Source: Gillisella vitis
Lineage (GTDB): Bacteria; Pseudomonadota; Alphaproteobacteria; Rhizobiales; Rhizobiaceae
Direction of reading: 5' to 3'
Assembly: GCF_021559775.1 (NCBI RefSeq)
Contig: NZ_CP056047.1
Coordinates: 1,364,001 to 1,428,000 of the forward strand
DNA: 64,000 bases
The stretch's first letter is position 1. The number at the start of each line of letters is the position of its first letter. Shown here piece by piece: positions 1 through 8,632 of the stretch. The translations under genes were made by a program, and so were the position numbers. The notes under the pieces were generated by a model. It did not search any database, was not told the DNA's origin, and saw only the letters and a program-made list of their open reading frames with translations.

Positions 1-8
1 AAAGGAAT

Positions 9-49
9 CTAGAGACTGTCTGGTTCAATATGAACCTGACAGTCTCTAG
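9..49. repeat. 41-nt palindrome, copy 1 (inside carbonic anhydrase 3' end)
   Basis: A near-perfect inverted repeat centred on base 29: arms 9-20 and 38-49 are exact reverse complements, and an inner GGTTCA-ATA-TGAACC lies at 22-36. Only the T/T pair at 21/37 is unpaired. The same architecture and length recur at 6364-6404 and 47665-47705, and the core recurs near 5555. On the carbonic anhydrase transcript the hairpin is followed by a T-rich stretch, so it may end transcription as well as encode the protein's C terminus. Confidence 0.85.
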
Positions 50-554
50 CAAACCGTTGCCAGTTGGCGATGTAGTTTTGCGCGGAGCGCTTCAGGCCTT
101 CCACGGCCTTGTCATCAAGAGTGCGTATCGCGCGGGCCGGTGAGCCGACAATCAGGGAGTTGTCGGGAAATTCCTTGCCCTCGGTAATCAGCGCATTGGC
201 ACCGATAAGGCAGTTATTGCCGATCCTGGCACCGTTCAGCACGGTCGCTCCCATGCCCACCAGCGTGTTGTTGCCCAGAGTGCAGCCGTGAATGATGGCA
301 TTATGGCCGATTGTGCAGCCTTGGCCGATGGTCGTCGGAAAGCCCATATCGGTGTGAATGGTGACGTTTTCCTGCACATTGGAGCCTGCGCCGATGGTGA
401 TCGGCTCATTATCGCCTCGCAGCACAGCACCGAACCAAATGCCGACATCCTCACCGATGATCACATTGCCGATGACCTGCGCATTGGGCGCGACCCAGTA
501 ACGGTCGGCGGAAGGCAGGTGCGGTTTCAGATCCCCGAGGGCGTAAAGTGGCAT
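9..554 (-). CDS. Gamma-class carbonic anhydrase-like protein
   Basis: This is a left-handed beta-helix protein of the gamma carbonic anhydrase (YrdA/CaiE/PaaY) family, expected to be cytoplasmic, to form trimers and to hydrate CO2 to bicarbonate. Hexapeptide repeats run from about residue 15 to 150. The three zinc-ligand histidines are visible at 67 (TIHTD), 84 and 89 (GHNAIIHG), and the RGD-N segment at 46-49 matches the family. At 181 residues it has the family's normal length. The gene is alone on its strand here. The odd part is the C terminus: residues 170-181 and the TAG stop are encoded by a 41-nt palindrome that also occurs elsewhere in the window as an intergenic element. Physiological substrate is not proven; some relatives are inactive as anhydrases. 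Confidence 0.9.
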   Translation of the reverse strand: MPLYALGDLKPHLPSADRYWVAPNAQVIGNVIIGEDVGIWFGAVLRGDNEPITIGAGSNVQENVTIHTDMGFPTTIGQGCTIGHNAIIHGCTLGNNTLVGMGATVLNGARIGNNCLIGANALITEGKEFPDNSLIVGSPARAIRTLDDKAVEGLKRSAQNYIANWQRFARDCQVHIEPDSL

Positions 555-672
555 GGTGGCAGGTCCTTTTATCGATCTGCCACCGATCTTTCGGGATAAG
601 CCTTAGAAAAGCAAGGGCTTTGAACCCGTTGGGACCGGGCGTGCATGTCCGGCCCCTATCACTGTGGATATG

Positions 673-1041
673 TCAGCGGACATACAGCACGAAGCTGCCA
701 TCGGATGCTTCGTCAGCGTAAATCACATTTTTGAGCTCAACATTTTGTGACAGCAATTGCCTGCGCAGAACCGGGTTTTCGCGAATGGCGGCCTGGACTT
801 CGCGAGCCTCAGGGCTGGTTGGCGTCAGAGATCCGAGAAAGTCCTGAAATGTGTCATGCTTTTCGATCTCATCCGGCGTGCTGATCATGAAGCGGGGATT
901 GTGATCTGTTGCCAGCGCCCTGTCAGCGGCAGACATGGCTGCATGGCTGATTCCAGTCATGGCGGCGGTTGCGAGAACGGCGGCAAGAGAAATTTTGGCA
1001 ATGCGAGACATGGCAGTGCGAGAGTTGGCAATACGAGACAT
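673..1041 (-). CDS. Small exported protein of unknown function
   Basis: A 122-residue protein I do not recognise. The N terminus (about residues 11-35, KISLAAVLATAAMTGISHA) looks like a Sec signal peptide ending near an AxA-type site. The mature part is mostly polar and helical with no known motif. The start at 1041 follows a good Shine-Dalgarno (GGAGGAG, about seven bases upstream). A second in-frame ATG lies ten codons later at 1011 because a 30-bp segment containing the start codon is duplicated: the protein begins MSRIANSRTA then MSRIAKIS. Initiation at 1011 would give a cleaner signal peptide. Probably periplasmic; function unknown. Confidence 0.6.
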   Translation of the reverse strand: MSRIANSRTAMSRIAKISLAAVLATAAMTGISHAAMSAADRALATDHNPRFMISTPDEIEKHDTFQDFLGSLTPTSPEAREVQAAIRENPVLRRQLLSQNVELKNVIYADEASDGSFVLYVR

Positions 1042-1043
1042 GG
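984..1043. repeat. 30-bp tandem duplication over a start codon
   Basis: Two adjacent 30-bp units (984-1013 and 1014-1043). Their last 19 bases (995-1013 and 1025-1043) differ at a single position. The duplication is in frame and gives the minus-strand gene at 673-1041 two start codons and a repeated MSRIA segment. The first halves of the units have diverged. Confidence 0.7.
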
Positions 1044-1223
1044 GTTCACTCCTCCAGGAACAAAACCGGCGAGAAAAACTCGTTAGCCGGTGAAGGAGAT
1101 CCTCGCGCTTAATCCGTTCAAATCCAATTCACCAGCGAGTGAGATTGGATTAATTCTTCGTCATGTTCGCTGAGACAGCGGACATGTGGTCTGCTCAAAC
1201 TCGTTGACTCAAGGCTTGTGGTT

Positions 1224-1511
1224 TTACCGCAGCCGCAGCTTCAACGGCAGCCGCCTTGAATGGGGGGCCACATGAAGGTGAATATTCGCTTCCGGCTGAG
1301 AATAGCGCCAGGCGCGGGCACCGTGGCAGAGCAATAGGCTCATCAATTCCTTCGTTCTTGCGCGTGGCTTGTTGATGCCGTCTGCCAGCCGCATCGCCGC
1401 CTCATGCAGTGGATTGAGGCTGGCGCGGGGATTGAAGCGAAGCGCCTGCTCGTCTGCGCTATGGTGGTCTTCGGTCTGGCCCGCATTCCGGTGGTTTTCA
1501 TTGCTTGCCAT
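1224..1511 (-). CDS. Hypothetical protein, 95 aa
   Basis: A small, soluble, basic protein without a signal peptide or membrane segment. I do not recognise the family. The start at 1511 has a GAGGA motif about nine bases upstream, which supports real translation. The sequence is rich in Arg, His and Ala and has no zinc-finger or DNA-binding pattern that I can name. The gene stands alone between the exported protein at 673-1041 and the carboxypeptidase at 1602-3056, all on the same strand. Confidence 0.45.
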   Translation of the reverse strand: MASNENHRNAGQTEDHHSADEQALRFNPRASLNPLHEAAMRLADGINKPRARTKELMSLLLCHGARAWRYSQPEANIHLHVAPHSRRLPLKLRLR

Positions 1512-1601
1512 GGATTACATCCTCGTACGCATTACATTTCGAGGTGAACTGACCGAGACCTGCATAGATACATATGCTGAAGCCTCGGTAAGACAGAGTG
1601 A

Positions 1602-3056
1602 TTACTGCATTGCGGCCCAGCAGCTGACGCCTGCCTTTTTCAAGCGATTGCAGGCATTGACCGCAGACTTCTGATCATCGAAGCCGACAAACCGGGCGCG
1701 ATAGACCTGAGATGCTCCTTCGCCATAGGCCATGGCGAAAGGCCGCGCACCCTTGAGGGAAATACCGCTCTTGGCACGGGCGCTTTTCAGCAGGTCCATC
1801 GCCGCTTCCTGGCTATCCGAAACACCGATCTGGACGGTCCAGCCCGAAGGTGCCGCAGTTGGGGCCTTGGTGGAGAACGTGACTGTGTTGTCGACATCGG
1901 CTGGCGGCTTGGGGCCAGATGACTTGGAGTGGCGCGACGCACTTTTGCGGGTCTGCGGCATGGGAGCCGATTCTGTTTCCAGGGCCTGGCTTGCCTCCGC
2001 TTGCTTCGCAAGGGCGGCAACCGCATCATTGGCGCCTCCTCCACCGGCATAAGCTGTTTCGCTTAGGCTACCTGTGTCGTAGCGTCCGCCGGGTACGGGC
2101 ACACCGGATTGCGGCAATTGGGGTGCAACGGCGGTTTCGCGGGCAACAGGCGCCATCGGCTCCGGCACGGTGCTTTGGCGGGCAATAAGCGGACTTGCGC
2201 CACCACGACGGGAGGCTTCCGGTACATAGGTTGCCATCAGCTTCCGCATCTGGTTGTCGCGCGCGGCACCTGAGGCACCGCCCAGCACCACGCCAACCAC
2301 GGATTTACCATCGATCTGCAGCGAGGTGACGAGGTTGAAGCCGGAGGCATTGGTAAAGCCGGTCTTGATCCCGTCCACGCCGCGCACCGAGCCGATGAGA
2401 CGATTGTGATTGCCGATCACCTGGCGACCATAGGTGAAGCTGCGGGTGGAAAAGTAAGCGTAATATTGCGGAAAATGCTGTCTTAGCGCCATGCCCAGCC
2501 GCGCCTGATCGCGGGCCGTGGTCATCTGGCCGGAGTTTGGCAGGCCATTCGCATTGCGATAGGTGGTGCGGGACATGCCAAGTGCGCGTGCCTTGGATGT
2601 CATCATCTGGGCAAAACGAGCTTCGGAGCCGCCGAGATATTCGCCGAACGCAGTGGCCGCGTCATTGGCGGAGCGGGTGACGAGGGCCTGAATGCCTTGC
2701 TCTACGGTAAAGCTGCCGCCGGGCCTAAGGCCAAGCTTGGATGGTGGCTCGGAGGCAGCATGGGCCGACACGGGAACAGAGGAATTCAACCGGATCCGGC
2801 CTTTCTCCAGCGCTTCGAAAACCAGATACAGGGTCATCATCTTGGTGAGCGATGCCGGATAACGCAGGCTGTCAGCATCGGTGGCGCGCAAAACCTTGCC
2901 GTTATTCACATCCACGACAATGTCGGCATAGCGCGATGCAGCAGCAGCCTCGGGAGCCGGAGCCACCAACGTGGCACAGACCAGAGCCACGGTGAGAGAG
3001 ACACGCATGACAGGCCGAACAATCATGTTTCGACCAAGGAGGCTAGCAACTCGCAT
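1602..3056 (-). CDS. D-alanyl-D-alanine carboxypeptidase with C-terminal SPOR domain
   Basis: A penicillin-binding D,D-carboxypeptidase of the S11 (DacA/DacF-like) family. It trims the terminal D-alanine of peptidoglycan stem peptides in the periplasm. Counting from 3056, an N-terminal hydrophobic signal covers about 18-40. The catalytic triad motifs are SLTK (Ser69, Lys72), SAN (129-131) and KTG (231-233). A Pro/Ala-rich linker follows (about 290-400), then a C-terminal SPOR domain (about 404-484) of the type that binds denuded septal peptidoglycan, so the enzyme probably acts at the division site. SPOR fusion to PBP5-like enzymes is common in Rhizobiales. The start is uncertain: ATGs at 3101, 3056 and 3026 are all in frame; 3026 would begin directly before the hydrophobic segment. 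Confidence 0.93.
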   Translation of the reverse strand: MRVASLLGRNMIVRPVMRVSLTVALVCATLVAPAPEAAAASRYADIVVDVNNGKVLRATDADSLRYPASLTKMMTLYLVFEALEKGRIRLNSSVPVSAHAASEPPSKLGLRPGGSFTVEQGIQALVTRSANDAATAFGEYLGGSEARFAQMMTSKARALGMSRTTYRNANGLPNSGQMTTARDQARLGMALRQHFPQYYAYFSTRSFTYGRQVIGNHNRLIGSVRGVDGIKTGFTNASGFNLVTSLQIDGKSVVGVVLGGASGAARDNQMRKLMATYVPEASRRGGASPLIARQSTVPEPMAPVARETAVAPQLPQSGVPVPGGRYDTGSLSETAYAGGGGANDAVAALAKQAEASQALETESAPMPQTRKSASRHSKSSGPKPPADVDNTVTFSTKAPTAAPSGWTVQIGVSDSQEAAMDLLKSARAKSGISLKGARPFAMAYGEGASQVYRARFVGFDDQKSAVNACNRLKKAGVSCWAAMQ

Positions 3057-3305
3057 ATTCACCACTGCACTCTTTCCTGAATTCCAGCCCTGATCACGCA
3101 TAGGGTCGGGGCAACATGCCCGGTCTGGTGCTATGCGTATGAATTCTTGCTTTGGCCGCCCCCCAGCGACATATTTCCTGACGCTAACACCACAGCGTTA
3201 CCAAGTGGTTTATGATGAACAACAGGTTGCCGGTCCCTGCTGCATTTTTCTAAAATTTTGCCGATGCCCATAAAAATCTGCGCCAAGTCTGGACAAGGTT
3301 CGGAT

Positions 3306-4061
3306 CTACTCACTCGACACGGTCAGTCGGGAAGCGACGAATGCTTCGACGGCGGTATCAATTTGCCGCCAGTCGGCCAATTTCTGGCGCGAGAACCGGT
3401 AAAGCACACTGAGATCGTGACCGGCGTTCAGGTCGCGCTGGCAGGTGTCGACGGCGGGGCCGTCCTGTTGCAGCCCGGCTTGATCGGGGGAAAGGCAGCG
3501 GATGGCGAAGTCCGGGCGACCCGGCCGTGGTGCCGTATAGAGAATTTCGCCGTCATAGCCGCTGCCCGCGCGAAAGCGGTGGCCGGTCAGGCCAAAGGGG
3601 CCTGGCTGCGGCGCTCCTTCGAACAATTGCTTGTAGATCGGCTCGATCCGGCCGGACATGTCGCGTGACATGGTGCTCTGGGAAATCTGGAGGAAAATCA
3701 AATCGTTCGATTGGCTGATATCATCGAAACGCAGTCGGTCTGCCTGGCTGTAGCCGCGCATTTCCGGCCATGTCAGGGCCAAATCCACGCGGGCTAGGGC
3801 GCCATCCTGGCGCTGGCGTTGGAACCTTATGGCGTTGTCTTCAATGCGCAAATGATCAAGGCCAATGGTGATCGCCCGCGGTGTCGTGCTCTCGCTGCGC
3901 CGATCACTTGTCAGCGCCCGGCCAATCCAGTCACTGCCTAGAAACAGCGCCAGGGAAAAGACCAGGAGAAGGGCGAGACCCACAAAGCAAACCGTCAGCG
4001 CCCTGGTGGAAATCAGGGGCTTTTCCATGTTGGTTGTGGGTAACTTGACGGCGTGGTCCAT
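3306..4061 (-). CDS. Conserved membrane-anchored protein of unknown function
   Basis: A 251-residue protein with one N-terminal transmembrane helix (about residues 18-42, ALTVCFVGLALLLVFSLALF) and a periplasmic domain of about 200 residues. I do not recognise a named domain. The domain contains several Asp/Arg-rich strands, and a Cys pair (IRCLSPD and DTCQRD) could form a disulfide. I chose the ATG at 4061, which has GAGAAGG about ten bases upstream; a GTG at 4100 would add thirteen residues. It looks like a conserved rhizobial envelope protein; the sequence gives no catalytic clue. Confidence 0.7.
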   Translation of the reverse strand: MDHAVKLPTTNMEKPLISTRALTVCFVGLALLLVFSLALFLGSDWIGRALTSDRRSESTTPRAITIGLDHLRIEDNAIRFQRQRQDGALARVDLALTWPEMRGYSQADRLRFDDISQSNDLIFLQISQSTMSRDMSGRIEPIYKQLFEGAPQPGPFGLTGHRFRAGSGYDGEILYTAPRPGRPDFAIRCLSPDQAGLQQDGPAVDTCQRDLNAGHDLSVLYRFSRQKLADWRQIDTAVEAFVASRLTVSSE

Positions 4062-4222
4062 GCTTTGACTGGCCTTCTCTTGGCTGCGCAACCGTTCCAC
4101 GTCATCATGGGTGAGGCACTGGCCAACAACCTGAAAGACGGGACCCGAGTCGCGCGTAGAAGCATGGTCAGGGCATGGTTAATGGCACGTTAATGGTGCC
4201 CTTGCGCCCGTCCGCAAATTTC

Positions 4223-4261
4223 CAAAAAAGTGAGCCGGCTCCGTGGCAGCGGAACCGGCTC
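4223..4261 (-). terminator. Intrinsic terminator after the transglutaminase-like gene
   Basis: On the minus strand an inverted repeat GAGCCGG...CCGGCTC (4232-4261), with further inner pairing, is followed by a run of six T residues (4224-4229). It lies about 90 bases downstream of the stop codon of the gene at 4349-4963. Confidence 0.75.
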
Positions 4262-4348
4262 TTGGCCTTGGTCGGACGGAGATGCGGGGACGACCGGGGC
4301 CAATATCTGCCAGACGTCGTGGATGCGGTCGCGTCCTCGCCTTGGCGG

Positions 4349-4963
4349 TCAGTTTTTCGGAAGGGCGGCAACCGTTGGCGCGCGCCCATCCTGGATCTTC
4401 ATCCATTGACCCGGATTGTCGGAGGACTGGCGTTTCAGGAACGTATATTCCGTATCCGACCAGAGCAGTACTTTGTTGCGCATGTTGTCGAGGATGAAAT
4501 CACCGCGATCGGTGCGGACGGTCAGCACGGCATGGCCGTCGCCATTCGGTTGCAGCACCACTGTTATCAGCAGGTTGGATTCGTCTACGCCTTTCGCAAT
4601 CAACTGACGGCGCTTGAGCAGGGCGTAATCTTCGCAGTCGCCGGCAACGGTTGGGTATTCCCACCATTCCTCGACACCGTAAAGATCCATATCGGTTTCC
4701 GGCTTGATCGTGGTGTTGACGGTGTAGTTCACGGCAAGAATGTCTTGCCAGAGCGCGGGCGTCAGCTGTTGCGGACCTCTGTCGCTGCCGGAGGGACGGC
4801 ATTCGCTGGCGTAACGCTGGCAGAACTCGTAATGGCCTATCGGCTGGCTGGCTCTGCCATTGATTTTCATCGAAGGCTGGCCGGCAAAAGCCGCTTGTGC
4901 GCTGGCGAAGGCCACGATAGCGGCGATGATGGCGAAACCTGTTGTCGTCTTCTTGTTCGTCAT
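4349..4963 (-). CDS. Transglutaminase-like cysteine peptidase (BTLCP family)
   Basis: A bacterial transglutaminase-like cysteine protease (BTLCP, DUF920-type), 204 residues, the usual size. It has a Sec signal peptide (about residues 8-28, ending AQAAFAG) so it is periplasmic. The catalytic triad can be placed as Cys110 in GDCEDYAL, His144 in GDGHAVL and Asp159 in FILDN. In other proteobacteria these proteins, such as LapG, cleave surface adhesins next to a GGDEF/EAL partner LapD; no lapD or adhesin neighbour is present here, so the substrate is open. A clear terminator lies downstream at 4223-4261. The upstream region is unusually AT-rich. Confidence 0.88.
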   Translation of the reverse strand: MTNKKTTTGFAIIAAIVAFASAQAAFAGQPSMKINGRASQPIGHYEFCQRYASECRPSGSDRGPQQLTPALWQDILAVNYTVNTTIKPETDMDLYGVEEWWEYPTVAGDCEDYALLKRRQLIAKGVDESNLLITVVLQPNGDGHAVLTVRTDRGDFILDNMRNKVLLWSDTEYTFLKRQSSDNPGQWMKIQDGRAPTVAALPKN

Positions 4964-5552
4964 TGGGTGTCTCCCCGTTATGGGAGTACAATGACAGTGA
5001 TACTTTGCCGTCTGGCAAAATTGGAAGGTAGAAATAAGTACAAAATCGAAGAAAATAAGTATAAAATTAAAATAAAATTTTAGGCAATTTACTCCTGTTT
5101 TCTATGGGAATTGACAAGGCGGGCGGGTGCGAATGACGATGCCTGCATCGTAAACAGGATTGTTATCTATCTGAAAAATATTGAAAAAAAACAGAAAGGC
5201 ACGCCGGGAAAAGTGTGGCGTGTTGTGCCGAAAGAACGCATCATTGTCCCACGAGTTTAAGTGGAGGTGGATGTCGAGTGGACCCAAAAAGGGATTTATC
5301 GCCAAAAAACCGCAGGGAATACTCGAATTACTCCAAAAATGCATGGGTTTTGGTGAATGATGGATGAACGGGATTGGGATCTAGCATCAGGCCGAAAAAT
5401 ACACAGAGGTTTTCGCCTTGGCTGGATAAGCGAGATGACACGGGAGATTTGGAAGGCAACAGAGGGCCGAGGACGAAATCCTCTGCGCATGCTCGAAACT
5501 GCCGGGGCGAAGCGAATCCCGATTTCGCGAAAAGATAGCGACTATCAAGCGG
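4964..5552. other. Intergenic region, AT-rich, no convincing gene
   Basis: About 590 bases between the transglutaminase-like gene and the PilZ gene, both on the minus strand. Bases 5030-5100 are strongly AT-rich, unlike the flanks, and would hold the promoter of the gene at 4349-4963. An 89-codon plus-strand frame (5357-5626) runs through part of it but lacks codon bias and runs into the PilZ gene, so I do not call it. Confidence 0.5.
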
Positions 5553-5580
5553 CAGTCTGGTTCAATATGAACCTGATGGG
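5553..5580. repeat. Palindromic element, copy 2 (core only)
   Basis: The core GGTTCA-ATA-TGAACC lies at 5559-5573. Bases 5555-5576 are identical to bases 18-39 of copy 1. The outer arms are degenerate here. It begins a few bases beyond the stop codon of the PilZ gene (minus strand) and has the same orientation relative to that gene as the other copies have to theirs. Confidence 0.75.
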
Positions 5581-5582
5581 TC

Positions 5583-6194
5583 CTACAGAAACTCTGTCAG
5601 GGCCTCGCGGGATTGCAGGGTGGTGAACTCGATGGCAACGCCTTCCAAGAAGTGGCGCACGACGCGGCCACGCATGCTGCCCAGGCGTACCGCAGTGCCA
5701 AGCGGTGGGCGAATATCGATATCGATCGCCGCACCGGAAAGGGACAGGTCCATGATCCGGCAGCTATATTTGCGTCCGTCATCAAAGACCAGTTCGGTGC
5801 GCGGTTGCTTTGGTGTCAGTCGGTCATGACGGCGGTCTTCCGGCAGGCCCAGTTCGTGCTTGTTGGCAATCCAGGTCAATTGAGCAGCAAGCTTTTCGCG
5901 TTTGCGCTCCGTTGCAACAATGCTGATGACAAAGCCATCATCGGTGGTCTTGATCACGGTGCCTTCGATGCGGCCGATATGGTCGATATAGGCAATGATC
6001 CTTTCGCCTGGCACGGGGCGGGCAGCGCAGATCACCCGGACGTCGCCCGGTGACATATCCACCGTCAGGCAGACATATTCATCCTCGCTCGGCACCATCA
6101 GCCGACCCTCAAGACTCACGGAGACGCGCTGAAACGCCCGCTGAACCGGGGGGCGTGCTGAACCGCTATTGGGAGCCTGGTTATAGGAATACAT
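5583..6194 (-). CDS. Tandem PilZ-domain protein
   Basis: A 203-residue cytoplasmic protein with two PilZ-like halves. The first (about residues 20-95) has the D-x-S-x-x-G type motif DMSPGDV but no clear RxxxR. The second (about 110-200) starts with an Arg-rich RRHDR segment and has DLSLSGA, matching the RxxxR and [D/N]xSxxG motifs that bind cyclic di-GMP. The second domain is therefore the likely receptor and the first may be structural. Such two-domain PilZ proteins are common in Rhizobiaceae and link c-di-GMP to motility or polysaccharide output. I chose the ATG at 6194 over a TTG at 6209. A diguanylate cyclase sits in the window at 29968-31164, but there is no linkage. Confidence 0.85.
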   Translation of the reverse strand: MYSYNQAPNSGSARPPVQRAFQRVSVSLEGRLMVPSEDEYVCLTVDMSPGDVRVICAARPVPGERIIAYIDHIGRIEGTVIKTTDDGFVISIVATERKREKLAAQLTWIANKHELGLPEDRRHDRLTPKQPRTELVFDDGRKYSCRIMDLSLSGAAIDIDIRPPLGTAVRLGSMRGRVVRHFLEGVAIEFTTLQSREALTEFL

Positions 6195-6307
6195 GCAACG
6201 ATTCTTCAACGCTTTGAGTCGCCTGAAATATTAGGCGCTATGCGTTAACAGAGTGTTTTGCTCTTCACCGATCTGTCCACAGATCTTCAGGGGCTGAAGC
6301 TAAAGAT

Positions 6308-6404
6308 AGGACCTGAGAGAAATGAAACGGTCTTCTCGAAAAGACAAGCGAAAACAAAGGAAACGGTAGCCTGCCTGGTTCTATCCGAACCTGACAGGCT
6401 ACCG
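6308..6404. repeat. 41-nt palindrome, copy 3, with T-rich flank
   Basis: Bases 6364-6404 form a 41-nt inverted repeat: outer arms CGGTAGCCTG (6364-6373) and CAGGCTACCG (6395-6404), inner GGTTC (6377-6381) and GAACC (6387-6391). The outer arms differ from copy 1 but stay fully paired. It lies just past the stop of the acid phosphatase gene. On that gene's transcript the stem is followed by a T-rich tract (6308-6363 read on the minus strand) that resembles the flank of copy 4 near 47706-47770, so it may also be a terminator. Confidence 0.8.
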
Positions 6405-6414
6405 GCTATTGGGC

Positions 6415-8340
6415 TTATCCTTCGATGCGCAGGGAGATGGTTTTCTTACCGTAAACCGCCTTGACCTTATGGCCATCAACTTCGATAGCGCCGAATTTTC
6501 CAGCAATCCTGGTGGCAGTGATCAACTTTATGGTCTGTCCGGCTTTCCATTGACCGTCATGTTTGACCACCAGTTTTCCACCGTCGATGAACAGCGTCTT
6601 GTTGACCACAAGGCTTGGCGCTTTCGTGGCTTTGGTGGAGGTAATTTCCAGGGTCGCATCCTTGCGCAGCGTCAGGGTGCCGGTCACGGTCAGAGGCGCG
6701 GAGGCAATGTCCATCGTGCCGCCAGCAAGATACACATCGCCCTTGCCAAAGGCAGTCGGTGATTGCGCAACAAGGCGACCGTCCTCGATCACCGTGCCGC
6801 CAGTCCAGCTGTTGTTGGCTGACAGCGTCAGTGTGCCGCTGCCCTGCTTGGTCAGCTTGCCTTTGCCTGAAATCGGGTTTTTCCAGGTGTCGTCGGCGTT
6901 AAAGCCGCCTTTGGTACCATCCATAATAAGGGTAACATCACCGTCGAACGCACCATAACCATCGGCGGCCCGGAACAGGTCGAGACGACCCCAGCCTTCC
7001 GGATCATTGATGATTGGATAGCCGGAGGCAATTTCCGTGGTTTTCAAGACGACCCGGCGCTGATCGGCACTAAGATAGGGCAGGCGGGTTTCCAGCAGCA
7101 CTTCGGCACCCTTGGGCACGCTGGGCGCCAAGGATGGATCGCCGATCTGCTTATAGCCATAGGTCAGGCGTGGTTCGAAAAATTGCTTGTTCCAGGCGTA
7201 ATCGGCATAGGCGTCCGTCGATTTCGGCAGGGCATGGGCTGCCGCCAGCAGCGCTTGGCCGTCTTTTGCACCGGTTTGCTTCATCAGCCATGTCTGGCTC
7301 TGCTGATAGGCTTCGCCGCGCAGCGGCGTATAGTCTGGCCGGTTTAGATTGTAGGCGACGATGGCGGTGGCCAACACCCGCCCGCCCAGCACGTCGAAGG
7401 TTTGGTGCATGCCAGCGCGAATGCGGTTTTCGCCCAGCATGGCGGCGCGGGTCAACATTTCCTGATAGCGCTGCGGCACCAGATAGGCCATCACCAGCGC
7501 ATCGCGCCAGCCTTCGGCGGTATGGCCGGAGGGGAACCCGCCATCGGAGGCCGGTTTGTCGTTCTTGGCCAGTTCCAGTTGCGGCACGATCCGCACCTTG
7601 TCGCTAGCGCGGTAGGGACGGGCATATTTGTAATAGCGCTTGGCAGGCTCAGTCGAACCATCGGCGCTGCCCGCCTCGATAAGATCGACGGCCTTGCCGA
7701 GATCGGTATTGTCCTTGGAGCCGACACCGCGATTATTGCCCTTGTCGTCATATTTGACGGTGGTCGCGTCAGCAGGCATGCCGGTGATGGTCGTTGTTTG
7801 CCGCACGCCCTGGCGCCAGGCATCGGCCAGGGGACCAAGACCATCGGTAATGCTGACATTCTTGCCACGCCGGTCATCGAGATAGGCGGCCAGATCGCGT
7901 TCCGGCGTATGTTCGCCGGTGACCTTGATGGAATAGGCGAGATTCTGCTCATGTAATTGCGGGAGCTTCTTGACGCCATCGGTCGGGCTGCCGGGAATGC
8001 CGCTCCAGTCCGATTTGGCAATCGCCGGGCAGCCATCCTTGGCCGCTGCTTCCTGATCGGCATCGACAAAGGGTGTGCGAGGGGTCCAAAGCTCCAGGAA
8101 ACCGGACAGAACCCGCACGCCAGCATTGGTTTGTGGTGTCGCATGGCAGGCATCGCCGCGCTGGTTGGTGGCGCCGGTATCCACATAGGCCATAACGCCT
8201 GCCGGTGGCGGCGCGCTATCGGCATGGCCGACACCGGCTGGAACTGGGGGCAGGGTGAGGCCATCTGCCAAGGCTGGCGTCAGCGCTGTTGCAAGTGAAA
8301 GGACAGCCGCGAAAGCGGCGATTGAAGAGAGTTTTTTCAT
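6415..8340 (-). CDS. Secreted class A-type acid phosphatase with a beta-helix repeat tail
   Basis: A 641-residue exported protein (signal peptide about residues 1-26, LTPALA). The N-terminal two thirds is a PAP2/class A non-specific acid phosphatase: K-x6-RP at 234-242, PSGHT at 270-274, and R-x5-H-x3-D at Arg306, His312, Asp316, with Asn replacing the usual Ser before the Arg. It should hydrolyse phosphomonoesters in the periplasm or outside the cell. Residues about 510-570 contain an autotransporter-associated beta-strand repeat (GTLTLSANNSWTGGT, then VIEDGRLVAQSPTAFG), but there is no C-terminal beta-barrel, so it is not a classical autotransporter. I chose the ATG at 8340, which follows AGAAAGG at a spacing of six bases. 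Confidence 0.87.
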   Translation of the reverse strand: MKKLSSIAAFAAVLSLATALTPALADGLTLPPVPAGVGHADSAPPPAGVMAYVDTGATNQRGDACHATPQTNAGVRVLSGFLELWTPRTPFVDADQEAAAKDGCPAIAKSDWSGIPGSPTDGVKKLPQLHEQNLAYSIKVTGEHTPERDLAAYLDDRRGKNVSITDGLGPLADAWRQGVRQTTTITGMPADATTVKYDDKGNNRGVGSKDNTDLGKAVDLIEAGSADGSTEPAKRYYKYARPYRASDKVRIVPQLELAKNDKPASDGGFPSGHTAEGWRDALVMAYLVPQRYQEMLTRAAMLGENRIRAGMHQTFDVLGGRVLATAIVAYNLNRPDYTPLRGEAYQQSQTWLMKQTGAKDGQALLAAAHALPKSTDAYADYAWNKQFFEPRLTYGYKQIGDPSLAPSVPKGAEVLLETRLPYLSADQRRVVLKTTEIASGYPIINDPEGWGRLDLFRAADGYGAFDGDVTLIMDGTKGGFNADDTWKNPISGKGKLTKQGSGTLTLSANNSWTGGTVIEDGRLVAQSPTAFGKGDVYLAGGTMDIASAPLTVTGTLTLRKDATLEITSTKATKAPSLVVNKTLFIDGGKLVVKHDGQWKAGQTIKLITATRIAGKFGAIEVDGHKVKAVYGKKTISLRIEG

Positions 8341-8632
8341 GGATGGCCTTTCTCTTGAGGCTTGGAAGCCCTGCAATAACGAGATGCGGTTTTACCGAGT
8401 TTCTCTGCGCTTCAGTAGAGGCGCGCAGCGGCGGATGTTATTCGTCAAGGTGGTAGATTAATAGCTGTGAATTTCCCGTGTCAATCGTCGGTTTAGTGGA
8501 CTGAAGCCGTGTTGCTGGCGATTGCTTAAGGTCTGTGTGCAACAGTTTTCTGACAGCGGTGATCTCCTGCATTTCCTTTTGCCGATCTCTCGCTATATGC
8601 TGATGCTCACGGGTCACAAGGAATAGAGATGC

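Noticed and set aside
3131..3313. 60-codon minus-strand frame downstream of an exported membrane protein
   Set aside because: Overlaps the start region between genes, no Shine-Dalgarno, low-complexity sequence.
4175..5083. 302-codon plus-strand open frame
   Set aside because: Antisense to the transglutaminase-like gene and its terminator; composition is that of a mirror frame.
5357..5626. 89-codon plus-strand frame
   Set aside because: Crosses the palindromic element and the end of the PilZ gene; no coding character.
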